From Dyadobacter sandarakinus (GTDB lineage: Bacteria; Bacteroidota; Bacteroidia; Cytophagales; Spirosomataceae): DNA of 64,000 nt. The stretch is taken from assembly GCF_016894445.1 (NCBI RefSeq), contig NZ_CP056775.1, positions 1,986,001 to 2,050,000 on the forward strand, given 5' to 3'. Shown piece by piece: positions 28,712-37,770 of the stretch (its first letter is position 1; every line of letters starts with the position of its first letter). The position numbers and the translations under genes were made by a program. Under the pieces are notes generated by a model that was not told the DNA's origin, did no database searches, and worked only from the letters and a program-made list of their open reading frames with translations.

Positions 28712-30098
28712 TTTGTAAATCTTTACTTTGTATGAAATTGATTTTAAATAAAAACAGGGCGCAAGCTGCCAACAAGATATTCCATACCGCAATGCTCGCC
28801 ACGCTGCTTGCAAGTGGCTCAGCCACGTAACCAACTGGTTTGTAAGCCGGATAACCTGCCCAATCAATGTTAGACGTGGGTACATTCTCAAAAATAAACG
28901 GATAAAAATACTCGCGGATTTGTCGGTGGTGAGTCCTGACAGACTCCAGGTAGCGCACCTGGCTTGCTAAATCTGTATTGGCTATTTTGTTTAAAGCCTG
29001 CTGGGCTGTGATTACCGGATTGAAAACGCCGATTGTTTCACTAAACAATTGTCTCTGATGCAGTTTTTCAAAAAGCTTTACGGCAGAATGGGCAGATTCG
29101 AGATCGCCCGAGAACTGCATGGCGTAATACCACCCCGGGGAATATTTATCTTTTGCAATTGGATACTTTCGGTATTGCGGGTAAACTGCATAGAATTTTT
29201 CCATCGTTGGTCCTTTTGGCAAGTCCCATTTTTTATGATAACCTTCACGCTGACGCAAGGCCGTCTCTGCCGCCTCCGGAACTGGAACCGCAATGTTGAC
29301 GGCAATGTTGGCAATGCCCGGGAAAAGAATCGCCAAAAAAATCCAGACACACACCAGCGTAGTTGCATTGAAAGCAGAGCTTTTTCCCATCCCCACGACA
29401 AGGGTCCCTACCAGCAGCCAGAATAGTACGTAAGGCAGCAGGATCAGCATCAACTGAAAAGTCGGTCCGGTTAGTGGTAACTGTAATGCTATTACTGACA
29501 AAGCAAAAATCGCAAGTGTAATTAGAATTACAACTGTGTACCTGATCAGCAACTTTCCGGCGATTGTCTGTCCAATACTGCCGGTTGTGGTCCTGACAAA
29601 TTTCCATACACCACTTTCCACTTCATCGGAAATTACATTGTACAATAATGCGATAATCAGAAGTGGGAAAAGGAATATAAAAATAAACGATGTGTCCAGG
29701 TTTCCAACAAGTAACGTGAGCGGATTATTTAGTTCCGAATCATAAAGCTGGCCTTCAATGGCAAGCATCTTGACTTTTAACGTATAAGGGTTTACGTCAC
29801 GCTGCCCGATGGCAAACCTGGCCCAGGGTGCAGGCGGGTTACTGGTGTAGAAAAACGGGTAATAGGCAGTGGTTCCCACAGTTGCCTTGGAACCGTGTTC
29901 AACAATCTCCTGTAAATGTTCTTTTTGAACCTGGGGAATCTTATGGATGGTTTTCTGATGCTGTCCAATAAGGTGGTTGCCGTAAAAAAAACCATAGGCA
30001 GCAAAAATCAGTAAAAAAGCGGTCCCTGTGAGCACGGTCCTGCCTAGTACAAAATTCTTGGCTTCCAGCATTAATACTTTGCGGCTGGTAATCATCAT
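28704..30098 (-). CDS. ABC-2 type permease (DUF3526-like), second subunit
   Basis: The 464-residue protein has an amino-terminal membrane helix (GTAFLLIFAAYGFFYG), a large external region to about residue 135, then a group of helices (SFIFIFLFPLLIIALLYNVI; LITLAIFALSVIALQ; LVGTLVVGMGKSSAFNATTL), a second external part, and a last helix (VASIAVWNILLAACALFLF). This split plan is that of DUF3526 permeases. It is transcribed after the related 487-residue permease (start overlaps its stop by four bases) and before the ATPase, forming one exporter. Such systems carry peptides, lipids or copper-related cargo in other bacteria; nothing in the sequence decides here. Confidence 0.88.
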   Translation of the reverse strand: MMITSRKVLMLEAKNFVLGRTVLTGTAFLLIFAAYGFFYGNHLIGQHQKTIHKIPQVQKEHLQEIVEHGSKATVGTTAYYPFFYTSNPPAPWARFAIGQRDVNPYTLKVKMLAIEGQLYDSELNNPLTLLVGNLDTSFIFIFLFPLLIIALLYNVISDEVESGVWKFVRTTTGSIGQTIAGKLLIRYTVVILITLAIFALSVIALQLPLTGPTFQLMLILLPYVLFWLLVGTLVVGMGKSSAFNATTLVCVWIFLAILFPGIANIAVNIAVPVPEAAETALRQREGYHKKWDLPKGPTMEKFYAVYPQYRKYPIAKDKYSPGWYYAMQFSGDLESAHSAVKLFEKLHQRQLFSETIGVFNPVITAQQALNKIANTDLASQVRYLESVRTHHRQIREYFYPFIFENVPTSNIDWAGYPAYKPVGYVAEPLASSVASIAVWNILLAACALFLFKINFIQSKDLQNA

Positions 30099-31531
30099 TG
30101 ATATTTGAGTTTAGAGGACACAATATTTAACACAATGAAGCCTCCGGCAGCCCAAAACAAAAGTGCGATCAAGCTGGCAGAACTTGCGATCAGGTTTTGA
30201 CCTATTGGCACCGGTTGAAATATGAAATCCGGCATTTCCCGAAAGTTCTTAGCGCTGACACGCTGAGTAGCGTTGTTTTTGAATGACACCTGAGTCAAAT
30301 GAATATTGTTGAGCCTCTTGGTTTTTTCAAAACGGAACTGCTCGGTTTGTTTCTGAAATGCAGTAAACGAATCGAAATCCGTTCCGGCCAGGTTCATTGA
30401 TATATTTCGAATTGCCAGAAACGGATCAGCGAAACCAAAGGCGGTCGAAACTGCATTCTGTGACTTGTAAGTGCTGATTAATCTGTCGAAATGCCTGTTG
30501 AAAATGGCCGAAGTGATATTTTCTCCTTCCTGCATGACTAACGCCCCGTAGTTGAGCGGCAAGGCCTGGATTGAATCGACGCCATGTTTCTTTAAGGTAC
30601 GCGCTTTAAGGTTAGCGAAATGAGGGTCATCAGGGTTATGACTGTCTCCTGCTTCACTCACGTCCGCCTCGATGGCCCGCTCGAATTCAATCTTACCCGG
30701 TGCTTCAAACAAGCTGCTTCCTAATGTTTGCGCACTTTTTGGCATCACCACGAAGAACAGCATCCAGATCAGCACCAGCAGTATCAGCGCATTCTTAGCG
30801 GACGAGCTCATCGCAGATACGGTGACCACAATCAGAGTAATAATCAAAAAGTAAACTGCATATGAAAATACGATCAATACTATACGTATTGCCATGTCTG
30901 CCGCTGCACTGCCGGGTACGAGTGTAATACCTGCCGCCAGGCCTAGTATCAGTAAGGGAAGGAACAGCGACCACGTCACTGCTGTGAGTCCAGCCGTTTT
31001 ACCAACCAGCACGTCCATATAAGAGGCTCTTTGGCAAAGTAAGATCTTTAAAACACCGTTTTCTTTAAGTCCGGAAACTGTTTGAAAACCAATGAAGATG
31101 ATAAACAGCGGCACAAGCAATTGCAATACCATAGCCATACTCAGTTCGCCAAAGCGGAGCATTCCGTTTGAAAACCCGGCTTCACTCATGTTCAATGTAT
31201 TTTGGCGGTGCGCTTCCAGAAATACAGAATTTCCGACATAGCTATCCAATCCGAAATCGAAAAAACTAAGTGGGGACTTTTCTCGAAATACCAGATAGCC
31301 ATAGTGCGCCACACGGTGGGGATGCCGGTTGGGCTGGCTCATCCATTGCTTATGCACCTCGGAGCTAGCCGCAGCTTGTTGCAGGTTGAATTTACCGGCA
31401 TACTGCCAACCTGTGTACACAGCGAGTAGTGAGACGGCCAACAACACAAAGAACAGTACAAAAGTAGTTTTACTTCGGAAAACAGAATTCCACTCCTGCC
31501 GTGCGATGGTCCTGATCAGTTTGAAATGCAT
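30095..31531 (-). CDS. ABC-2 type permease (DUF3526-like), first subunit
   Basis: From the ATG at 31531 the product is about 478 residues (MHFKLIRTIARQEWNSVFRS). It has a first membrane helix (TTFVLFFVLLAVSLLAVYTG), an external loop, five or six helices from about residue 140 to 270 (LQLLVPLFIIFIGFQTVSGL, GLTAVTWSLFLPLLILGLAA, LIITLIVVTVSAMSSSAKNA, ILLVLIWMLFFVVMPKSAQ), a second external part and a last helix. It resembles the next subunit in plan and is the first gene of the operon. A longer frame starting nine codons earlier is also possible. Its promoter should lie in the 31532-31640 stretch, directly next to IS debris. Confidence 0.88.
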   Translation of the reverse strand: MHFKLIRTIARQEWNSVFRSKTTFVLFFVLLAVSLLAVYTGWQYAGKFNLQQAAASSEVHKQWMSQPNRHPHRVAHYGYLVFREKSPLSFFDFGLDSYVGNSVFLEAHRQNTLNMSEAGFSNGMLRFGELSMAMVLQLLVPLFIIFIGFQTVSGLKENGVLKILLCQRASYMDVLVGKTAGLTAVTWSLFLPLLILGLAAGITLVPGSAAADMAIRIVLIVFSYAVYFLIITLIVVTVSAMSSSAKNALILLVLIWMLFFVVMPKSAQTLGSSLFEAPGKIEFERAIEADVSEAGDSHNPDDPHFANLKARTLKKHGVDSIQALPLNYGALVMQEGENITSAIFNRHFDRLISTYKSQNAVSTAFGFADPFLAIRNISMNLAGTDFDSFTAFQKQTEQFRFEKTKRLNNIHLTQVSFKNNATQRVSAKNFREMPDFIFQPVPIGQNLIASSASLIALLFWAAGGFIVLNIVSSKLKYQ

Positions 31532-31639
31532 GTCAATTAAATAAATATCATCCGACAAAGGAAGTGTAAATGCATCAATGTTGCAAGTACATATTACGGC
31601 AGAATTGAAGTTTGCATTATGACTGTCTCAGGTACAGTT

Positions 31640-32010
31640 ACCAAAAAGCCTGATTTTTTAACAGGTAAATTCAGGTATGGTGTGAACATGAAGGCATTGC
31701 AATCCAGTATATTCAACCGGAAAAACCTATGCAAAATGGCCGCGACGGTGCACCGCTATATGGAAAGGTTGAACCGCACTTATTGCAAGGATCCGGGCCG
31801 TCGAGCGGTCCTAGATGCCAACTAATTTGAATTGCTTAAACAGCCGGGGAGACGATCCCATTGCCATTTTATCAGACGAATGGATGGACGATTACAATCG
31901 CTGTCATCTGCACCAAGCACTGGCTGGCTTGGCACTGGCAACGTTTACCAAGAAACTAGAAACAAATAAGTCTATTCTACACTGTCCTCTTGAGGGTAAG
32001 GATTCAAATC
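31640..32010 (+). mobile_element. IS3-family transposase remnant (end of orfB)
   Basis: Pieces of the last part of an orfB DDE transposase are in three frames on the plus strand: KPDFLTGKFRY (a decayed NGPEFLTGKFR), then CEHEGIAIQYIQPEKPMQNG from about 31677, MERLNRTYCKD and RRAVLDAN from about 31758, and LSDEWMDDYNRCHLHQALAG near 31880. The end is close to 32010. It lies between the ABC operon and the large secreted protein gene, and its end points to that gene. Its sequence is close to the remnant at 36.6-36.7 kb. Confidence 0.75.
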
Positions 32011-32165
32011 TCAGGGAAGCTTTCAAATCTGAGAAAGCTTACAACTTTTATCCTGTTTTGTTTGAAAACCAAACTAGTATTCACTTTAAACAAAATGTAC
32101 TTTAAAAGATGGAATGGTTTTTTAGAAGTAGTTTTATTTTCTTATAAAAATTAAACTACTTCGGC

Positions 32166-35100
32166 ATGACTCCAATATTCCTTAAAAAGCTTTCAACATC
32201 CTTAAAGCTATACTTATTGGTTTTTATAGGATTGACATGTGTGCAATTTGCAGAGGCGCAACCTCCATCGGCATTTACCTATCCTTCTCCGGTCGCCTAT
32301 GTTGCTAATGTGAGCAATGTGTTTATTTCTCCAACAGTTTCAGGAACAGTAGCACGCTACTCCATGCCCGCTTCTCCGGCACTGCCTGCCGGGCTCACGT
32401 TCGACCCCAATACGGGTGTGATTTCGGGCGTACCCACTGAGGCGCTACCTACAACTGTGTACACAGTGACTGCAACAAATCAGAATGGAAGTATTAGTAC
32501 TACTTTTACGATGACAGTCACAAACAATTATCTTAATAACAATAACAATCAACTGCATTTTGGTGGAGCAGGTGTTATTATATCACATCCAAATGGTACC
32601 TCTTCTGGGCAGGTAGCAGGAGACATCACACTTTACCAAAATGTAACCAACATTAATGGACAGGCAATAGATTGTATCATTACTACCAAGGAAGTAAACA
32701 ATGTAACTTCCTGGACTTCCTATGACCAACCAGAAGTCTCTGGGTCTTCTTTCAACTCTAATTTACCTGACTTCTTTTCACCTCAGGTTAGCTTTGGTAC
32801 AAACGGGGGGAATGTAAGCTACGAGTTCCAGTTTATTTTTGGTGGTACCTATAACAGCACCACCAGAGCTGGGCAGAATGTCGTCTTGCAAAATGTCAAG
32901 CTAAATACCTATGACATCGATGGAAATGGTACTGCTGGCGCGTTACAGTATAATGAATTTAGTGGGTTTACCAGCAGTGAGCTTGGTACTTCCCCAACAG
33001 TACAAGCTCTCTATAATACCGTAAGTGGTTTAACCAGGTTTGTTTCTACATCTTCGGCTAATTCAACAATGGTTACAGCGGCTGCAACCCGCATTCGGGT
33101 TACATACGCCAACATGAGCAACTTTTCTATCGTAGTGGGCTCGCAAGGTGCAGGACTGGCTTTTTTCTTTTTAGACCTGTCAGTTGGACCAACCTTTACC
33201 TCCGTCACTACATCAAGCCCGTCGGTAGACCTGAACACGAGTATAGTAGGTGTAGGTAATGAAGGTGCAGGATGCGCAGGAAGTCTACCCCTCACCCGCC
33301 CTTCCCAAACCAACATCAATGCCCAGGGTAGCCTCACAGGCATGGAAGTAAGCTACCCGGCATCCGACATCCGCGACGGCGCTGCCGAGCTGCTGACGGC
33401 TGCGGGCGCTACCGGCAGCAATGTATTGTCCCTGGGTTTTACGACAGGCTCATCGGGCACGCTGACCATAGGCGGGGTTACCTTCAATTACACCAAAAGC
33501 GTATCAGGCGTGCAGGGAGCTGCCACCAACAAAATTGCATTTACAAGAAGCACCGGCGGCACTACCTTCACCAGTGCAGAAGCTGAAACGCTGCTCGATG
33601 CGCTGCAATACAGTAACACGGCAGCCAATCCGACGATCGGGGACCGGCACCTGTCGGTACTGGTATACAATGCGGTTTTCAAAAGTCCGAGCGCCATGTT
33701 CTCGGCTACGGTAAACTGCGTAACGCTGGCCGGACATATCTTTAAAGACCAGAATGGACTACTGGGAACGACCGACTTCAATACCATCAGCGCGAATGCC
33801 ACCACAGGCCAGTTTGCCGCAGGAGCAGCTTACGCGGTGGTGGTTGACCCGGCAACAAACCAGGTTATCGAATCGCGCGCGATTGCTGCGGGAGGTGCAT
33901 TTAACTTCGGTACGGTTACGCCCGGCAGCTATTTCCTGTATGTATCCGCAACCGCGCCGGCAGCCGGATCCGTATTTACGCAGGCCACTTTCCCGTCCGG
34001 CTACGTCAGCGCGGGCGAAAACCTGTCGGCTGCGCCCGGAAGTGACCTGCTTAACGATGGAAAGCTGATCGTGACGGTAGGCACTACGCCGGTTACCAAT
34101 GCCAATTTCGGCCTGAACTCGCCACCCACCGCCAATCCGCTTAATGCAGCTGCCCTGCAAAATCCGGGTGGAACGCAGCGGGTGGTCGTGCCGGCACTGA
34201 CGGGCAATGATCCCGAGCAGGGAGCACTTGCGGGCGGCACTGGAAATGGTATTATTATCACAACTTTTCCTACAAATGCCCGCCTGTTTTATAACGATGT
34301 TGAAATTACCCCTGAAAGCGCGCCCATTCAAAACTATCAGCCGGCCTTGCTGAGCATAGACCCCGATGATGGTGCGCTGACGGCTTCATTTACCTACCGG
34401 CAGGTGGATGCTGCCGGCCTGACGAGCGAGCCCGCACTGGCAGTGATCCCATTTACCGACTTTACGATTGGTGGCAGGCTTTTTCATGATGTAAACGGAG
34501 TTGAGAACAACACGATTGATGGCGACCCCATCAGCTCAGCCGGACAAACGCCCCTGTATGCAAACCTTGTGTTCCGCTCCAACCGGGTGGTAGCCGGCAG
34601 TGTACCCGTCGTGAACGGAGCCTTTTTGTTTGGAACACGCAATGGTTTACAGGCAAATACCAGCTTTTTCGTCGTGATCAGCACCTTGGAAGGTATTGCT
34701 GGAACATCTATCGGGGCTACTCCCCTGCTGCCGGCAGGATGGCAGAATACAGCCGAAGGATCCGGCACGGGCGACGGCATTCCAAATGGCGCATTTGAAC
34801 TGAATACTGCATCGGAGACGACGCCTGAAATCAGTTTCGGTATACAAATGCCGCCGGTTGCATATCCGGTTACCGCACTGACCCAGGTTAATCCCGGCGG
34901 CAGCAAACGGTTGCCGGTACCTGCCCTGAACGGCCTTGACCCCGAGGATGGCGTACTCGATGGCACGGTGCAGCCTGGTACGCCCGGCAACCGGGTACGG
35001 ATCACAAGCTTCCCGTCCAATGCAACCCTCTATTACCAGGATGTTGCACTCGACACTGCCACTGCATTGATCACGAACTACGATGCCACCCGCCTCTTTG

Positions 35101-36518
35101 TGGATCCGGATCATGGTGCTATGACGATTACATTTACCTACCGGGAAGTAGATCAGGGCGGACTGGCCAGCGATGATGCGCTGGTGACGATGCCTGTCAC
35201 AGACCTGTTTGTAAGCGGCAGCGTGTACCAGGATGCAAATGGCACGACCGACAACCTGCTCAATGGCATACGCATCAGCCAGGCAGGATCAGCCAGTCCC
35301 CTTTTTGTAAATCTGGTTAATACAGCCGGTCAGGTAGTGGGCAGTGTGCCGGTCAATGCCGGTACCTTCGAATTGGGAACTGCCGCGGGCCTGGAATCGG
35401 AAACGGATTTTACGCTGGTACTTTCGGCCACGGAGGGCATTGCGGGGACGGATACGGGTGCCGGATCGGAACTGCCTGCCGAATGGGCCAATACGGCAGA
35501 TGGCGCCGGAACCGGGGACAGCAATGCCGACGGAGTACTGGCTTTCACCATGGGATCGGAAACTGTTGAAGGTGGATTTGATTTCGGCATTGAGCAGCTG
35601 CCCACAGCCGGAAGCGGCAGCCATGAGATGCGCAATGAGCCAGGCGATATCCTGATCAAAATTCCAGCCGATGCATTCAGCAACGACATAGCCAGCTCAG
35701 ACCCGGACGGTGATGTAAGCTCACTGCGCATCACGTCATTTCCCGCCGGGTTGGCCGCTATTTCCATCAACGGTACAAGCTACCGCAGCAATGTGCCCGA
35801 AGAAGCGGAAAGCCTCACGGCATTGCTGCTCCCCACAGACCAGAGCGGCAACCCCTCGGCCAGCATGGCCATTGACCCCGGGCTCACAACTGAAACCAGG
35901 ATTGATATTCCATTTGAAGTGGTTGACAATGCCGGCAAGGCAAGTACCAATACGGGTCATGCGGTCTTTGTCCTGACTGCGCCCCTGCCGGTTACGCTCG
36001 TGCATTTTGATGCGGTGAAAGAAGGAAATACTGCACTGCTCACTTGGGCTACCAGCGAGGAAAGCAACAGCCAGTCTTTTGAAATCCAGCATAGTGCCGA
36101 CGGAATCACCTGGGCAAAAGCCGGGCAGGTAGCGGCAGCCGGAAATAGTATTCACATGAAGGAATACCGATTTGTGCATGCACAGCCTTTGGCAGGCAAC
36201 AACTATTACCGCCTGAAAATGACGGATGCCAATGCTTCATTTGCATTCAGCAGGATCAGGACGGTAGACTTTGGTCATGCGGGAGAAATCAGCATTTATC
36301 CTAACCCTGCGCGGGATATCGCATCCATTCAACTGGAAAACTGGCAGCAGGTAAGCCGTGTTACCATCATAGACAGCCGCTCCAATGTAGTTTATACTAT
36401 CAACAATCCGGAAAATAATAAAGTCAACTTGCAAGGCTATATGTCGGGTATGTATCTAGTTCGGATTGAAAGACAAGATGGGAGCTTTGTAGTACAGAAA
36501 CTAGTAATAGAAAACTGA
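32166..36518 (+). CDS. Large multidomain secreted adhesin-like protein with type IX sorting domain
   Basis: The 1450-residue protein opens with a signal peptide (LYLLVFIGLTCVQFAEAQ) and a putative Ig (He_PIG-type) module (LPAGLTFDPNTGVISGVPTE). Further on are two long units of about 230 residues, each with a metal-binding-like DP motif, a repeated segment (PAGWQNTAEGSGTGDGIPNG and PAEWANTADGAGTGDSNADG) and an opener GGRLFHDVNG or SGSVYQDANG. The carboxyl end has an FN3-like module (LPVTLVHFDAVKEGNTALLT) and a type A sorting domain (SIYPNPARDIASIQLENWQQ, ending GSFVVQKLVIEN). This points to type IX secretion and surface attachment, and to adhesion or biofilm roles by inference. The same last two modules end the 885-residue protein at 22.4 kb. 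The gene is bracketed by IS3 tails. Confidence 0.88.
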   Translation: MTPIFLKKLSTSLKLYLLVFIGLTCVQFAEAQPPSAFTYPSPVAYVANVSNVFISPTVSGTVARYSMPASPALPAGLTFDPNTGVISGVPTEALPTTVYTVTATNQNGSISTTFTMTVTNNYLNNNNNQLHFGGAGVIISHPNGTSSGQVAGDITLYQNVTNINGQAIDCIITTKEVNNVTSWTSYDQPEVSGSSFNSNLPDFFSPQVSFGTNGGNVSYEFQFIFGGTYNSTTRAGQNVVLQNVKLNTYDIDGNGTAGALQYNEFSGFTSSELGTSPTVQALYNTVSGLTRFVSTSSANSTMVTAAATRIRVTYANMSNFSIVVGSQGAGLAFFFLDLSVGPTFTSVTTSSPSVDLNTSIVGVGNEGAGCAGSLPLTRPSQTNINAQGSLTGMEVSYPASDIRDGAAELLTAAGATGSNVLSLGFTTGSSGTLTIGGVTFNYTKSVSGVQGAATNKIAFTRSTGGTTFTSAEAETLLDALQYSNTAANPTIGDRHLSVLVYNAVFKSPSAMFSATVNCVTLAGHIFKDQNGLLGTTDFNTISANATTGQFAAGAAYAVVVDPATNQVIESRAIAAGGAFNFGTVTPGSYFLYVSATAPAAGSVFTQATFPSGYVSAGENLSAAPGSDLLNDGKLIVTVGTTPVTNANFGLNSPPTANPLNAAALQNPGGTQRVVVPALTGNDPEQGALAGGTGNGIIITTFPTNARLFYNDVEITPESAPIQNYQPALLSIDPDDGALTASFTYRQVDAAGLTSEPALAVIPFTDFTIGGRLFHDVNGVENNTIDGDPISSAGQTPLYANLVFRSNRVVAGSVPVVNGAFLFGTRNGLQANTSFFVVISTLEGIAGTSIGATPLLPAGWQNTAEGSGTGDGIPNGAFELNTASETTPEISFGIQMPPVAYPVTALTQVNPGGSKRLPVPALNGLDPEDGVLDGTVQPGTPGNRVRITSFPSNATLYYQDVALDTATALITNYDATRLFVDPDHGAMTITFTYREVDQGGLASDDALVTMPVTDLFVSGSVYQDANGTTDNLLNGIRISQAGSASPLFVNLVNTAGQVVGSVPVNAGTFELGTAAGLESETDFTLVLSATEGIAGTDTGAGSELPAEWANTADGAGTGDSNADGVLAFTMGSETVEGGFDFGIEQLPTAGSGSHEMRNEPGDILIKIPADAFSNDIASSDPDGDVSSLRITSFPAGLAAISINGTSYRSNVPEEAESLTALLLPTDQSGNPSASMAIDPGLTTETRIDIPFEVVDNAGKASTNTGHAVFVLTAPLPVTLVHFDAVKEGNTALLTWATSEESNSQSFEIQHSADGITWAKAGQVAAAGNSIHMKEYRFVHAQPLAGNNYYRLKMTDANASFAFSRIRTVDFGHAGEISIYPNPARDIASIQLENWQQVSRVTIIDSRSNVVYTINNPENNKVNLQGYMSGMYLVRIERQDGSFVVQKLVIEN

Positions 36519-36526
36519 AATCTATA

Positions 36527-36565
36527 AGAGCGGGCAGAAATAGCATATGATTTAGGTCCCGCTCT
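36527..36565 (+). terminator. Hairpin terminator after the adhesin gene
   Basis: AGAGCGGG (36527-36534) pairs with CCCGCTCT (36558-36565) with a 23-base loop, nine bases after the adhesin stop. It is the likely terminator, although there is no strong T run directly after it. Confidence 0.6.
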
Positions 36566-36595
36566 ACTTCTATTTTCATTACTCTTCTCCATATA

Positions 36596-36716
36596 CCCGT
36601 ACCCATAATAGGACAATGTGACCTTCGAATATTTTGTTTTCTATCCTCTTTGTGAATACGATGGGTGCCATTCCAGCAAGGGCCTGAAGCAGATGTAAGC
36701 GATTGTAATTATCCAT
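36596..36716 (-). mobile_element. IS3-family transposase tail (inverted relative to the 31.7 kb copy)
   Basis: On the minus strand, from 36716, the text reads MDNYNRLHLLQALAGMAPIV and FTKRIENKIFEGHIVLLWVR. This is the end of an orfB protein and closely matches MDDYNRCHLHQALAGLALAT and FTKKLE of the 31.64-32.01 kb copy. The two copies face each other across the adhesin gene. Only the last 40 or so codons are left. Confidence 0.7.
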
Positions 36717-37213
36717 CTATATAATTAACATTATGTTAAATAGATCATTTAGAAAACTGGATGTTATGGTTCTTTAAGTTAGTGCGAACCTTAACTCTCT
36801 TGAGCGGGGTATAAAACTTATTATTGAAAATTATGCAGGCTATATGCATGATCTGGACTGTCCTTTCACTTGCCATACGGTAACTGTGTTATTTGAGAAA
36901 ATGACATCCATATTTCCTAAGTATCAAAGATGATTAAGAAAAAATCACTGCTATTTCTGCCAAAAGTTCATGATGTAAAGTCTAGAGAACAAGACCTGAC
37001 AATATCGTAAATTCTCAAATTCTAACAACGAATACAGAACAAGAAGCGAGCCTTCAAATGTCCGAAGTCCTTAGAAAATTCGTACGCACCGGAGTACTCT
37101 GCAAATATCATTGGTAGATAAACAAATACCGCTTAATAAATTTGTCCGCCGCATAATAGTAAATGTAGTAACGGTCAATAATAGACAGATACGCAAATTT
37201 CGTCGTATCTGAG
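36717..37213. other. About 500 bp with no recognisable gene
   Basis: I see no open frame of useful length, no structured RNA and no repeat here. The stretch is AT-rich compared with its neighbours. From about 37160 a frame runs into the cupin gene and shows some upstream homology-like residues, so the 5' end of that gene may be damaged. Confidence 0.4.
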
Positions 37214-37480
37214 GTGAACGATCATGTTGTGAGGCTAAGTGTGATGACCGAAAGTTATCACTGGCACTATCATCCCAATTCAGACGAGACGTTCATGACC
37301 ATCGAAGGGACGCTACTTATTGATCTGGAAACAAAAACCATTGAGCTACTTCCCGGTCAACTTTTTACAATTCCCAAAAACGTCGTCCACCGCACCCGGC
37401 CGAAGGGAGCGCGTTCAGTGAATATAACCATGGAACATTCTCAGCTGAAAACTGTCATCACAGAAAGTGAACTTGACTGA
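37214..37480 (+). pseudogene. Cupin-domain protein, probably 5'-truncated
   Basis: Eighty-eight codons from a GTG at 37214 give a cupin with the metal motif YHWHYHPNSDETFMTIEG, followed by LLPGQLFTIPKNVVHRTRPK. The same frame runs back to a TAA (about 37171) and carries residues (SIIDRYANFVVSEVNDHVVR) that look like part of the domain's usual amino end, but there is no ATG. Relatives usually have 15-30 more residues upstream. It could be expressed from the GTG, or it could be decayed. An AraC carboxyl fragment follows within four bases, in another register, which suggests fragmentation of an old cluster. Confidence 0.55.
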
Positions 37481-37483
37481 ACT

Positions 37484-37572
37484 TTCGTAAGTGAAATCGC
37501 CTATGGCCTGGGCTTCAAATACCCGCAATCTTTTAGCAAGCTTTTCAAGAAACAGCAAAGAACGGAGTTGGT
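37484..37572 (+). pseudogene. AraC-family HTH fragment
   Basis: This plus-strand stretch reads FVSEIAYGLGFKYPQSFSKL and FKKQQRTEL, which is the second helix-turn-helix of an AraC regulator (the usual pattern is EIAYELGFEYPQSFSKLFK). Only about 30 codons are present, and nothing of the sensor half is seen upstream. It follows the cupin stop by four bases, so this is debris and not a domain of the cupin protein. Confidence 0.7.
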
Positions 37573-37603
37573 CGCGTGGATTGGCTGTCCTCTAAGACTA
37601 AGA

Positions 37604-37750
37604 CTAACGGCCTGTGCGGTGATAGGGGCCGGTCATAACGCTCATTCTATTCACATGGTCATAGATACGTGCCAGCTCCACATTGGCATATTCTCCCTGC
37701 ATCGTGTTTGCGAGACCGGTGAGATCCGCCGGGTAATATAATGAGTGGTT
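37604..37750 (-). pseudogene. Possible carboxyl-terminal gene fragment
   Basis: The minus strand reads LYYPADLTGLANTMQGEYAN, then VELARIYDHVNRMSVMTGPY and HRTGR before a TAG at 37604-37606. It looks like real protein text, without a start, and sits just beyond the end of the sugar-isomerase-like gene on the same strand. I do not recognise the family. Confidence 0.3.
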
Positions 37751-37770
37751 TATCAGGCATTTCGTCAAAT

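Noticed and set aside
28712..28891. Amino-terminal extension of the ABC ATPase
   Set aside because: The extra 60 codons lie within the permease gene and carry no ATPase feature; the ATG at 28711 gives the normal length.
34484..35624. Several long minus-strand frames inside the adhesin gene
   Set aside because: They are antisense to a gene with clear domains, and arise from its repeat and GC-rich composition.
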